DNA of 10,928 nt, taken from contig JAHZHY010000303.1 in assembly GCA_019420045.1 (NCBI GenBank), forward strand, positions 1 to 10,928, in the 5' to 3' direction. The notes under the pieces are model-generated. The model did no database searches, had not been told where the DNA came from, and worked only from the letters and a program-made list of their open reading frames with translations. This DNA is from Clostridiales bacterium (GTDB lineage: Bacteria > Bacillota > Clostridia > Oscillospirales > Butyricicoccaceae). Shown piece after piece: positions 1 to 6,750 of the stretch. The translations under genes were made by a program, and so were the position numbers. Each line of letters opens with the position of its first letter. Positions within the stretch are counted from its first letter, which is position 1.

Positions 1-873
1 GAACGCCCCGATGGAAAAACACCCCGCAGCCTTTATTTTGCCGAAAAACAGGGGGAACCCACTCGATACAATCTCATGCGTCAAGCCATTGACGAGTGCA
101 TCGGACTCAGCAGCAATTTGGATTATTTTCTGAAAAGCCTTGCCCGGCGTGGTTATATTCTGAATTGTGTCCCCAACCGGAAATATCCCACTATCCGCAC
201 CATCGGCAGCAAAAAATCTGTACGGCTGTATCAATTAGGCAAGGGCTACTCCATGCCTGAAATCCAGAAACGCATTCACCAGCTGAACTGGGAGATCCAA
301 TATCCATCCTATCAGGCAGATTACCACTATTACAAAACTCTCCAGCATTCCCCTGTCCGAAAAATGAAAGTGCGGGGAAGTTTCAAAAAATCCAAAAAGA
401 TCACCGGATTTCTCGCCCTCTATCTCCACTACTGCTATTTTCTCGGTTTGCTGCCCAAAAAGAAAAAACATACTCCCCTATCTCCTCAGATGCGTGAGGC
501 CTGCCGTCACCTGCAGCAATTCTCCCAGCAGCTTGAATTAGTGCACCGTGCACATCTCAATACACCGGAGGATGTGGAGCATTTCCTCGATCGGATTGCA
601 CGACAAATTCAGCAGCTGCAATCCCAGCGAACCCACTGTTACAATCGTCTTCGGCGTTGCAGCAATATAGAAAGCCGGACTGCACTATTGCAGGAACGGG
701 ACCAATGCACTGCGGCATTGCTGCCTCTGTACCGGCAGCGGAAAATTGCCCTGCGGATTCTCCACACCCGGGAGTCCATGTATGCCAACCTGCGTGCAGA
801 GCAGAAACTCCAGCAATATCTGACCAAGCCAAAAGAACGCCAACATCACCGCAGTCAGTCCTATTCTCGCTGA
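1..873 (+). CDS. Relaxase / mobilization nuclease, C-terminal part (5' end outside window)
   Basis: The frame is open from the first base, so this is the 3' portion (290 residues) of a longer gene; the Met at position 76 is internal. The early segment reads RSLYFAEKQGEPTRYNLMRQ, followed by a region with RKYPTIRTIG and KKSVRLYQLG. From memory, this is the typical post-catalytic region of MobA/VirD2-type relaxases on Clostridia conjugative or mobilizable elements of the Tn1549/Tn4451 kind. The catalytic Tyr and the HxH metal motif would lie upstream and are not seen. The rest is rich in Gln, Arg and Leu and probably helical or coiled coil (about residues 165-240 of the visible part), with a very basic tail. 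Relaxases nick oriT and pilot the transferred strand. The gene ends just before a small ORF that seems to belong to the same transcript. Confidence 0.8.
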   Translation, partial: ERPDGKTPRSLYFAEKQGEPTRYNLMRQAIDECIGLSSNLDYFLKSLARRGYILNCVPNRKYPTIRTIGSKKSVRLYQLGKGYSMPEIQKRIHQLNWEIQYPSYQADYHYYKTLQHSPVRKMKVRGSFKKSKKITGFLALYLHYCYFLGLLPKKKKHTPLSPQMREACRHLQQFSQQLELVHRAHLNTPEDVEHFLDRIARQIQQLQSQRTHCYNRLRRCSNIESRTALLQERDQCTAALLPLYRQRKIALRILHTRESMYANLRAEQKLQQYLTKPKERQHHRSQSYSR

Positions 874-911
874 CCTCCGCATAGATTGAAACAGATCACA
901 AGGAGGTGGCT

Positions 912-1082
912 GTGACTGTGGCAACACGCAAGCTGAACTATCGCTTTCATGACCCGAACCCACCGGCGGAAGCCGTCAACATTCTGCTGCAAATCTGTCT
1001 TGATGCCAACCGTGCCAAAGTAGAAGCCGCCATGAAACATATCGCTTCCCACCCCACAAAACCGCTACATATTAAGCCATAA
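912..1082 (+). CDS. Small protein encoded immediately downstream of the relaxase (56 aa)
   Basis: A GTG start at 912 is preceded by AGGAGG at 901-906 with a 5-base spacer, a strong ribosome binding site. The product starts MTVATRKLNYRFHDPNPPAE and continues with a helical segment containing ILLQICLDANRAKVEAAM. I recall small, conserved proteins with an LNYRFHNPN-like start directly after relaxase genes in gut Firmicutes elements, but I know of no assigned function. It begins 38 bases after the relaxase stop and is followed 8 bases later by an intrinsic terminator, so it is probably the last gene of the mobilization transcript. A second GTG at 918 is possible but lies 11 bases from the Shine-Dalgarno core. 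No membrane segment or signal peptide is visible. Confidence 0.65.
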   Translation: MTVATRKLNYRFHDPNPPAEAVNILLQICLDANRAKVEAAMKHIASHPTKPLHIKP

Positions 1083-1090
1083 TGCTTTGA

Positions 1091-1126
1091 CCTACCGCAG
1101 AATTTTACAATTCTACGGTAGGTTTT
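1091..1126 (+). terminator. Rho-independent terminator after the relaxase-side transcript
   Basis: The arms 1091-1104 and 1109-1122 form a 14-bp stem with one C-A mismatch around a TTAC loop, followed by TTTT at 1123-1126. It starts 8 bases after the small ORF's stop codon and points in the same direction, so it closes the relaxase/small-ORF transcript. Confidence 0.85.
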
Positions 1127-1288
1127 CTGCTATCACTGACAGTCGGAATAGCTAAAATTTCTATAATAATTACGACTTTTTTGAAAATGTGCATCCCCCC
1201 CCCCGATACCAACTGTTGACCAGCGCCTATGTGGATAGCCTTTTCAGTTTTTAGGATGCTATAAGATCATTTTCTCAAGTACACAGGT
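1127..1288. other. Intergenic stretch without a recognisable gene; contains a C10 run
   Basis: This stretch lies between the terminator and the IS remnant. It is AT-rich with stops in all frames. The only notable item is an uninterrupted run of ten C residues at 1195-1204. A TATAAT hexamer at 1162-1167 has no well-spaced -35 partner: the nearest CTGACA, at 1136, leaves a 20-base spacer. I see no RNA gene or conserved motif here. Confidence 0.5.
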
Positions 1289-1292
1289 CTAG

Positions 1293-1309
1293 GTCTTGTT
1301 TGAAAAATA
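1293..1309. repeat. Left terminal inverted repeat of the IS5-family remnant
   Basis: This pairs with 1771-1787 on the opposite strand with two mismatches over 17 bases. The adjoining CTAG at 1289-1292 is the candidate target-site duplication. Confidence 0.8.
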
Positions 1310-1360
1310 AAAGTTTCACAATAGGACGCAATATGTAAAACTCAGGGCATAAAACGCTCT

Positions 1361-1758
1361 GAATTAACAAAAGAACAATGGGAGCGGATCAAACCGATGC
1401 TACCGCTAGAAGAAACAGGAAATCTATGTCGCCCGCACAAGGACCATCGGACGACGCCGAATGGAATGCTCTGGATTGTCCGAAACTGCCGGAGGCCTAC
1501 GGCCTGTCAGACTGCGCTTACGGTGCACAGGTTATCGGGAATATATCTCAGAGCGTGGCTCCAGTTATGTAATTCCGCCTCAGAAAAATCTTTCCTAGCT
1601 TTGGCCGATAGATTGGCATCTACAAGGAGTGGCGTCTGATTGAGTGTTTCTTTCAGAAAATCAAGTGATTTCGAAGAGTTGCTACCAGATATGACAAATT
1701 GGATGCCTCTTTTCTGGCCTTCGTTTACCTTGCCGCTATTGCTATCTTGTTGCTTTAG
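1361..1758 (+). pseudogene. Remnant of IS5-family DDE transposase
   Basis: Read across frames, the segment gives ELTKEQWERIKPMLPLEETG, then RPHKDHRTTPNGMLWIVR from 1361 onward, the classic IS5 N-terminal domain. After a frame change come LPEAYG and, following a large deletion, SDCAYGAQVI (the second-Asp region). After another shift come YISERGSSYVIPPQKN and a TAG. The C-terminus (from about 1620 to the stop at 1756-1758) reads IYKEWRLIECFFQKIK, an in-frame TGA, then FRRVATRYDKLDASFLAFVY. The Y(2)R(3)E(6)K signature is recognisable, with the catalytic Glu in LIECFF, but its Arg is Trp. At least three frameshifts, two in-frame stops and the loss of the first catalytic Asp region show that it is not functional. 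Confidence 0.85.
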
Positions 1759-1770
1759 AACAAGACTACA

Positions 1771-1787
1771 TATTTTTCAATCAATAC
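1771..1787. repeat. Right terminal inverted repeat of the IS5-family remnant
   Basis: This is the inverted partner of 1293-1309. The adjoining CTAG at 1788-1791 matches the one on the left side. It lies 12 bases after the transposase remnant's final stop codon. Confidence 0.8.
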
Positions 1788-1825
1788 CTAGTCTTACTTC
1801 TTGATTTTATGCACAAATTGGCCTT

Positions 1826-1876
1826 AAAAAAGACAGACTGAGCAATCATTTTCGGATTGCTCAGTCTGTCTTTTTT
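1826..1876. terminator. Bidirectional intrinsic terminator
   Basis: Perfect 22-bp arms (1826-1847 and 1855-1876) enclose a 7-base loop. Each arm ends in six A (left) or six T (right), so both strands give a stable hairpin followed by a U tract. On the minus strand it begins 60 bases after the corrinoid-protein stop codon and closes that operon. On the plus strand it would block transcription coming from the IS/relaxase side. Confidence 0.92.
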
Positions 1877-1936
1877 ACTAGCCTATTTTACAACAGGCCC
1901 TGATAAAAAGGGTCCAATGGAAAACCACACAAGAGA

Positions 1937-2578
1937 TCAGGCCAGTTCCTGGGCCCGCTTGGCGGCTTCAGCTGCATTCGTGGTATACGCATCGGCACCA
2001 ATCTTATCAGCAAAGGACTGGGAAATAGGGCCGCCTCCCACCATCACTTTGAAATGATCCCGAATGCCTTCGGCTTTCAACCGTTCGATGACTTTCTGCA
2101 TATTGGCCATGGTTGTGGTCATCAGGGTAGACATACAGACAAGTCCGGTGCCGATCTCCTTGGCTTTGGCGATAAATTCATCCACAGGCACATCACGCCC
2201 CAGGTCAATCACATCAAATCCGGCGGTTTCCATCATTGTCTTCACCAAATTTTTCCCGATGTCGTGAGTATCCCCCTCTACCACACCAATAATTGCTTTG
2301 CAGCCGTGATCATCTGTGCTATGCTTCAGATGAGGTTTGAGCACATCCAGGCCGTTATACATAGCATCCGAACAAATCAGCAGCTCCGGCACAAAATACT
2401 CCTCTTCCTCATAGAGTTGGCCAGCTTTTTCCATTCCCTTGGACAGGCCTTCTGTGATTCCTTCGTAAGCGTCGTAGCCACAGTCCACATACTCCTGGGC
2501 CACACCCACCACCGCTTCGTCCTCCATCTCCAGAACGCAGCGTTCCATTTCCTTCAGTAGCTTTTCTTTTTCCGCCAT
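1937..2578 (-). CDS. Corrinoid (B12-binding) protein of a methyltransferase system, MttC/MtbC/MtaC type
   Basis: The 213-residue product has the standard two-part architecture of these methyl carriers. An N-terminal helical cap (about 1-90) includes LYEEEEYFVPELL and is followed by a Rossmann-like cobalamin domain. That domain shows the base-off motif DTHDIG at 103-108, with His105 as the lower cobalt ligand, plus the STL segment at 150-152 and the GGG at 181-183 that line the nucleotide-tail pocket. The length is typical of the family. The cytoplasmic protein would shuttle a methyl group between a substrate methyltransferase and an acceptor methyltransferase. AAAGGAG lies about 9 bases before the ATG. 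It is the last gene of the operon, 30 bases after the short UroD-like gene and ahead of the terminator at 1826-1876. The methyl donor cannot be read from this protein alone. Confidence 0.95.
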   Translation of the reverse strand: MAEKEKLLKEMERCVLEMEDEAVVGVAQEYVDCGYDAYEGITEGLSKGMEKAGQLYEEEEYFVPELLICSDAMYNGLDVLKPHLKHSTDDHGCKAIIGVVEGDTHDIGKNLVKTMMETAGFDVIDLGRDVPVDEFIAKAKEIGTGLVCMSTLMTTTMANMQKVIERLKAEGIRDHFKVMVGGGPISQSFADKIGADAYTTNAAEAAKRAQELA

Positions 2579-2608
2579 TGTGAGCCGATCTCCTTTCTTT
2601 TTGTGGTT

Positions 2609-3448
2609 TTATAACTGAATTTCATACAGCCAATTTCGCTTAGCCGAAAGCATATTTACGCAAAAATGCCCCACGATTCCCCCTTGGTGATGGGCATGGC
2701 TGAAAGCCCGCAGGGTCTCCCCATAGGTCTCAGTCCTCTTTTCCGGCACCCAACAAGTTACTGCAGCATGCTGGGTGTCCAGCAGACTCTGGGTGAGTTT
2801 TCCACAGAGATGAAGCACCACACCAGGGTTTTCCCTGCACAAACGCATCACCAGACGCCGACAGCTGGGCAGAAAATTTTGTTCAAACACCTTGCTCCCC
2901 AGAATGTCCACTGTAGCCACCGGATCTGAAAAGGAAAGAACTCGGGCTCCATGCTCCATGGCCATGTGGCTATACTTACAGATCCAATCCTCCGCTCGCA
3001 TGAGCAGGGCCTCCCCCTGAGGCTTACGGAGAGCAGCAAACATCCGACTCATGGGTACCAGTGAACTAAGGATTGTAAAGGGGCCTTCCACATTATAAAT
3101 CATGTCCAGCCCTGCCTCACCACACCGATCCATAGCCTGCTGCATCGCCTCCATGCGAGGAAAATTCAATGACAGCTGTTCCGGCAGTTCATCGATGCGC
3201 TGGTAAGGTTGCTCCCGCACCCTAGCGCCTTCCAGCGATAGGCTGGGATGAGCGCCCAACCCTTCACTACACAATGTGTTGCAAAAGGGCAGTGTGACCC
3301 ATCCGGATTTTTGTAGCGCCAGAGCCACCTGCCACACATTTTCTCCTCTGCAATGCAGCTCCTCCGGGCTGTGGATGCCCATTTTCTCCACCATTTCCGG
3401 CCGCAGCTGGGCGTGAAGATTGTTTCCGCCGCATACAAATCGTTCCAT
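2609..3448 (-). CDS. Short UroD/MtaA-family protein, probable corrinoid methyltransferase subunit
   Basis: The 279-residue protein is related to the uroporphyrinogen decarboxylase/MtaA superfamily, as shown by NVEGPFTILSSL (119-130), SDPVATVDILGSKVFEQ (174-190) and VVLHLCGKL (210-218). His213 and Cys215 form the HxC zinc pair used by MtaA/MtbA to activate a thiol or methyl acceptor; the third ligand may be Cys263 in GHFCVN. It is some 60-80 residues shorter than the other two paralogues here and lacks the usual RVLAALRG-like opening. A TGA in frame two codons upstream of the Met rules out a longer start. The ribosome binding site (AAGAGAG) is weak, and the 32-base gap to the RACE gene suggests translational coupling. 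It may be a compact methyltransferase II or a non-catalytic partner. It is not expected to be a haem-pathway HemE, because it carries the zinc ligands and sits beside a corrinoid protein. Confidence 0.82.
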   Translation of the reverse strand: MERFVCGGNNLHAQLRPEMVEKMGIHSPEELHCRGENVWQVALALQKSGWVTLPFCNTLCSEGLGAHPSLSLEGARVREQPYQRIDELPEQLSLNFPRMEAMQQAMDRCGEAGLDMIYNVEGPFTILSSLVPMSRMFAALRKPQGEALLMRAEDWICKYSHMAMEHGARVLSFSDPVATVDILGSKVFEQNFLPSCRRLVMRLCRENPGVVLHLCGKLTQSLLDTQHAAVTCWVPEKRTETYGETLRAFSHAHHQGGIVGHFCVNMLSAKRNWLYEIQL

Positions 3449-3480
3449 GTTGTTTCATTCTCTCTTTCTCATATCCGGAA

Positions 3481-5229
3481 TCAAATCCCGGTATGCTGCC
3501 CGCTTTCAAAGCGCAGGCACTGGGTAAACAGCCTTTCGTACCCCGGCGAAACCGACAGTTCCACATAGGAGATTTTATGAGCAATCTCCCTGGCACGCAG
3601 ACGCTCTTCCCGGGAAAGCAGGCACATTTTCGCCCCGGTCATGGACGAATTTCCAATATAGGTAATCTTCTTTTCCAAGCATCGGGGCACCAGTCCTGCA
3701 CCGGTGAGGCTGGCCGGGTCCAGGTGCTTGCCGAACTGTCCTCCTACCACTACCCGATCCACTTCCTCCTCCGTTAATTTCAGTTGCCGAAGCAAGGTGA
3801 GAATTCCGGATAAAATAGCGCCTTTGCACAGCTGCACCTGGCGCACATCCCCCTGCGTGACAAACAGTCCCCGCTCCCGATCCAGCACAATACGCCGTTT
3901 TCCGTTTTCATCTGTATCGGTGAGAGGAGAGTCTTTGCAAAGACGACCGCTGGGGGAGATGATCCTCTCGGCCACTCCCTGGCTTACCGTCTCCAAAATA
4001 CCGCTGCCACACAGACCACGAGGTGGCTGCCCGCTAATGACACCCAAATGGGCCTTTCCCCCGGCAAAGGACACATGCTCCACCGCACCACTCTCCGCCC
4101 GCATGCCGCAGGAAATATTCATCCCCTCCAAAGCCGGGCCTGCGGCGCAGGAGCATGCATACATCCGGCCCCGGCGGCTGAGAATCATCTCTCCGTTCGT
4201 TCCAATATCCAGGAAGAGAACGGTATCCTCAGCGGTATCCAGACGGGCGGCCAGTGAACCAGCTACAATATCTCCGCCGATATAAGCCGACACCGAAGGA
4301 ATACAATAGATCTGAGCCGCATCGGAAAAGGGAAAGCCCAGCTCCCGGGCGCTCACTTCTATAGGCCGGTTAAAAACGCTGCTGTACGGAGCACGGCCCA
4401 GACTTCCCAAAGGCACCCCCAACAGGGAGTGCAGCATGGTAGAATTACCTCCTACCGTCATCTCATATACGGCGTCCAAAGGCACTCCCGCCTGGACGGT
4501 CAGCTGCCGGGCGCTTTGGCTCAGGCGTTGGACGATGGCTTTTTGCAGCTCCTTCACACCGCCAGGATGTTCCATATCGTAATGGATGCGGGAAAGCACA
4601 TCCAGGCCATAGGCCTTTTGAGGATTGACAAAGCCGTCTTCCCCCACGCACTGACCAGTGTGCAGATCGATCAAAGTCACCGCCACAGTGGTGGTGCCAA
4701 TGTCCACAGCCAGACCATAAAGGAGTCCATCGGGCCGCAGATCTACCGCCCGCCCTTCCCGGCACACCAGTCCCAAGTTTTTTTTCCCCACCAGAGCCGG
4801 TAATTTCCGCAAAAGGGACAGAGGCAGGGGGCCTTCCTGGTTCAGGCCATCGCACAAAGCCCGGTTTTGCTCCAGTGTGGGCGCTTCCAGCCAGATCTCC
4901 CGGCCCGACACTGGAGGATCAAAGGGGAAAGTGGGCATATCCCCACCACCCAGCACATCGCTTTGCCCTTCTCCCAGCAGCCCCAGCGGATCCAGGGTGA
5001 TGGAGCCCCGGGGCACCGTCAAGCAGGCCAGCCGGACGCCCTGTGCCCGCTCCTCCGCTGTGAGAAATCGTTCCTCCTGGGGGGTGAGCGGGAGCACTTC
5101 CCCAGACAAAATGCGGATCTTACACTTGCCGCACAGCCCCTGGCCATTGCAGGGGCTTTCCAACAAAATCTCCTTTTTCCGCAATAACTCCAGCACATTC
5201 TGTGCTCCCTGGGGCTCAACACACAGCAT
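3481..5229 (-). CDS. Reductive activator of corrinoid-dependent enzymes (RACE protein), 2Fe-2S/ASKHA type
   Basis: The 582-residue protein would be the ATP-dependent repair enzyme that reduces Co(II) corrinoid back to Co(I). An N-terminal ferredoxin domain has Cys27, Cys33 and Cys36 in SPCNGQGLCGKC, with Cys69 as the fourth ligand of a 2Fe-2S cluster. A linker and middle domain follow (about 90-170), then an ASKHA/DUF4445 ATPase fold with phosphate motifs DIGTTT at 176-181 and DIGTNGE at 341-347, VGGNSTM near 260 and GGQFGKHLDP near 496-505. This is the bacterial RACE layout, distinct from archaeal RamA, whose clusters are 4Fe-4S. The ferredoxin domain lacks the first strand seen in many homologues. 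The start overlaps the upstream UroD gene by 14 bases with GGAGG 6 bases before the ATG, indicating coupling. Its presence shows that the neighbouring methyl carrier cycles through Co(I). Confidence 0.94.
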   Translation of the reverse strand: MLCVEPQGAQNVLELLRKKEILLESPCNGQGLCGKCKIRILSGEVLPLTPQEERFLTAEERAQGVRLACLTVPRGSITLDPLGLLGEGQSDVLGGGDMPTFPFDPPVSGREIWLEAPTLEQNRALCDGLNQEGPLPLSLLRKLPALVGKKNLGLVCREGRAVDLRPDGLLYGLAVDIGTTTVAVTLIDLHTGQCVGEDGFVNPQKAYGLDVLSRIHYDMEHPGGVKELQKAIVQRLSQSARQLTVQAGVPLDAVYEMTVGGNSTMLHSLLGVPLGSLGRAPYSSVFNRPIEVSARELGFPFSDAAQIYCIPSVSAYIGGDIVAGSLAARLDTAEDTVLFLDIGTNGEMILSRRGRMYACSCAAGPALEGMNISCGMRAESGAVEHVSFAGGKAHLGVISGQPPRGLCGSGILETVSQGVAERIISPSGRLCKDSPLTDTDENGKRRIVLDRERGLFVTQGDVRQVQLCKGAILSGILTLLRQLKLTEEEVDRVVVGGQFGKHLDPASLTGAGLVPRCLEKKITYIGNSSMTGAKMCLLSREERLRAREIAHKISYVELSVSPGYERLFTQCLRFESGQHTGI

Positions 5230-6262
5230 GGTTTTCCTCCGCCCGCTCTTTGGCGGCCTCCATCAGCAGCCGGATGCTGCCCACCTCTGTGGTGGTTCCC
5301 AGGCCGCAGGCAGGGGCCAGAATCTGCACCCCCTGATCCAGGCAGGTGCGGCACAAATTTTGAATCACTTCCTTCTGTCCCCCCGCCAGAGCGAAGGTAC
5401 TCACATTGCCCATGATTACTTTATGGGGCAGGGCCTGCCGCAGCTGCTTGATGTTCACAATGGCATCCACACTTAACGCACTGCACTCCAACCGTTCCAG
5501 CTGCGGGAAAATGGGCTGAAGCTGGCCACAGATGTGGACGATGACCCCTTTGCACAGCGGCTTAAGCTGGCGGCACAGCCGGTTGATGCTGGTCAGGGCA
5601 AACTGCTCAAACAGTTTGGGTCCCAGGATCTCCCCGGTTCCGCTGGGATCGGAGATCGTGATGAACTCCGCCCCCGCCTCAATCTGTGCCTTTCCAAAGG
5701 CCAGCAGGTTGTCGGTGACGATATCCATCACCTTTTGGGCCTCCTTGGGCTTTTTCCGCAGTTCTTTGTAAAAGTGGGTGGCATCCACCAGCGAAGAAGC
5801 CAAGCTCACCGGGCCGGTGAGGTTTCCCATTACTGCCGCTTGAGGGTATTTTTTTCGAATAAGGGCAATGGCCTCCAGTACCGTTTTGGCACGCCCCTTT
5901 GTCAAATCCAGTGTTTTCAGTTGGGCCCATTCCTCCACCGAGTGAATGGCATATTCCGTCACCCTGGGCTCGGTGTACCGATCGCCCAGATCCACCTGAG
6001 CCCCCATCCCCTGGGCCTCCACTGTCATACAGAAGGGTACGCCGATGTTGTCAAAAAGGCCGTTGACATAGGCGGCACCAGCCAGCTGTGCCATGGCCTC
6101 CGGGTCCTGATGGGCCTGGGGCCAATAGACCCCTGCCAGCTCCATCAAAGGCACTGACAGCATATTCATCATGCCCCCCGGGCAGATGCAGGGAATCCGG
6201 GGCGGTTTTTCGCCCCGGAGTGTGGTATCCAGAATCTGTTCCGATGTATACATGGTTCTCAT
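5216..6262 (-). CDS. UroD/MtaA-family methyltransferase (MtbA/MtaA-like)
   Basis: The 348 residues cover the full UroD-fold TIM barrel. Family landmarks are the opening TLRGEKPPRIPC, DNIGVPFCMTVEAQGMG (71-87), NLTGPVSLASSL (147-158) and ISDPSGTGEILGPKLFEQ (203-220). VIVHICGQL carries His243 and Cys245, and APACGLGTTT carries Cys319; together these are the H-x-C...C zinc set of methylcobamide:thiol methyltransferases such as MtaA/MtbA. True HemE enzymes lack this set. It probably transfers methyl groups between the corrinoid protein and an acceptor or donor. ATG at 6262 was used; the ATG at 6253 (MYTSEQILD) has better spacing from the GGGGGA and could be the real start. The gene overlaps the RACE gene by 14 bases and follows the small membrane-protein gene after 49 bases. 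Substrate unknown. Confidence 0.9.
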   Translation of the reverse strand: MRTMYTSEQILDTTLRGEKPPRIPCICPGGMMNMLSVPLMELAGVYWPQAHQDPEAMAQLAGAAYVNGLFDNIGVPFCMTVEAQGMGAQVDLGDRYTEPRVTEYAIHSVEEWAQLKTLDLTKGRAKTVLEAIALIRKKYPQAAVMGNLTGPVSLASSLVDATHFYKELRKKPKEAQKVMDIVTDNLLAFGKAQIEAGAEFITISDPSGTGEILGPKLFEQFALTSINRLCRQLKPLCKGVIVHICGQLQPIFPQLERLECSALSVDAIVNIKQLRQALPHKVIMGNVSTFALAGGQKEVIQNLCRTCLDQGVQILAPACGLGTTTEVGSIRLLMEAAKERAEENHAVC

Positions 6263-6311
6263 CCCCCGTTATCACAAAATAGAGACTGCTGCAACGGCCA
6301 GGTACCTGTGA

Positions 6312-6731
6312 TCAGTTGGGAATCTGCCCCTTCTTACCGGCAAGCAGGTCTACAACCGCTGCGATGATGATGACGATGGCAGCCCCTTTTCCCCAGAGGG
6401 CGGTAGTATGGCAGGACATCTCGGTGTTGGCACAGATGCCGATGAGGGAAGTGAAGAGTAAAAAGAGCATCACAGCACCCATAATGGAGATCACCTGGAC
6501 CAGTTTGTGTGCGCTTTTCGCAAAAAAGGTAATCCCTGCGCTCACCAGCAGAATCACGGCCACCGCTATGGCGGCCTGGCCGGCATAATGGCACTTCATG
6601 GCCACTTCCTTCCCAGTTTCCAGCGTCAGCATGCCGCTGCACACCGGAGCCCAGATTTTTACCGCTCCCAACACGCACAGTGCGGCCACCGCCTGAATGG
6701 CCGAAATAATAGCAGTCATCTTGTTCTTCAT
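6312..6731 (-). CDS. Small four-helix membrane protein, probably DUF4418 family
   Basis: With the chosen start the product has 139 residues: four hydrophobic segments (about 5-30, 52-70, 78-98 and 115-131) joined by short loops and ending in a basic tail. Two Cys-His pairs stand out, MKCH at 45-48 and MSCH at 105-108, each just before a membrane helix, with further Cys at 31 and 100. I recognise this pattern as DUF4418 from memory, moderately sure; no function is established. The ATG at 6731 is preferred over one at 6776 because AGGAG lies 7 bases ahead and the longer version would overlap the ATPase gene with an unlikely basic leader. It lies 19 bases after the ATPase gene, so it is probably a partner of the MacB-like transporter. 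The Cys-His pairs could bind a metal, haem or corrinoid, which is inference only. Confidence 0.8.
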   Translation of the reverse strand: MKNKMTAIISAIQAVAALCVLGAVKIWAPVCSGMLTLETGKEVAMKCHYAGQAAIAVAVILLVSAGITFFAKSAHKLVQVISIMGAVMLFLLFTSLIGICANTEMSCHTTALWGKGAAIVIIIAAVVDLLAGKKGQIPN

Positions 6732-6750
6732 CTTTCTTCTCCTGTTCTCT

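Larger units (their letters stand above)
1293..1787 (+). mobile_element. Degenerate, internally deleted IS5-family insertion sequence (about 0.5 kb)
   Basis: Imperfect terminal inverted repeats at 1293-1309 and 1771-1787 match in 15 of 17 positions. The outermost bases are GTCTTGTTTGAAAAATA on the left and GTATTGATTGAAAAATA on the right (reverse complement). CTAG lies directly outside each end (1289-1292 and 1788-1791), consistent with the four-base target duplication known for part of the IS5 family. Between the ends are the N- and C-terminal pieces of an IS5-type transposase. Intact relatives are roughly 0.8-0.9 kb from memory, so a few hundred internal bases are missing. The element cannot encode its own transposase but keeps both ends. 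Confidence 0.82.

Noticed and set aside
1136..1167. Possible promoter with CTGACA and TATAAT
   Set aside because: The spacer is 20 bases, too long for a normal vegetative promoter, and there is no intact gene downstream on that strand.
1378..1639. Two short plus-strand frames that look like independent small genes
   Set aside because: Both are pieces of the same broken IS5-family transposase read in different frames, so they are reported as one pseudogene.
4877..5476. Plus-strand frame of 199 codons
   Set aside because: It is antisense across the RACE/UroD junction, is rich in Ser/Pro/Gly, and both minus-strand genes there have clear conserved motifs.
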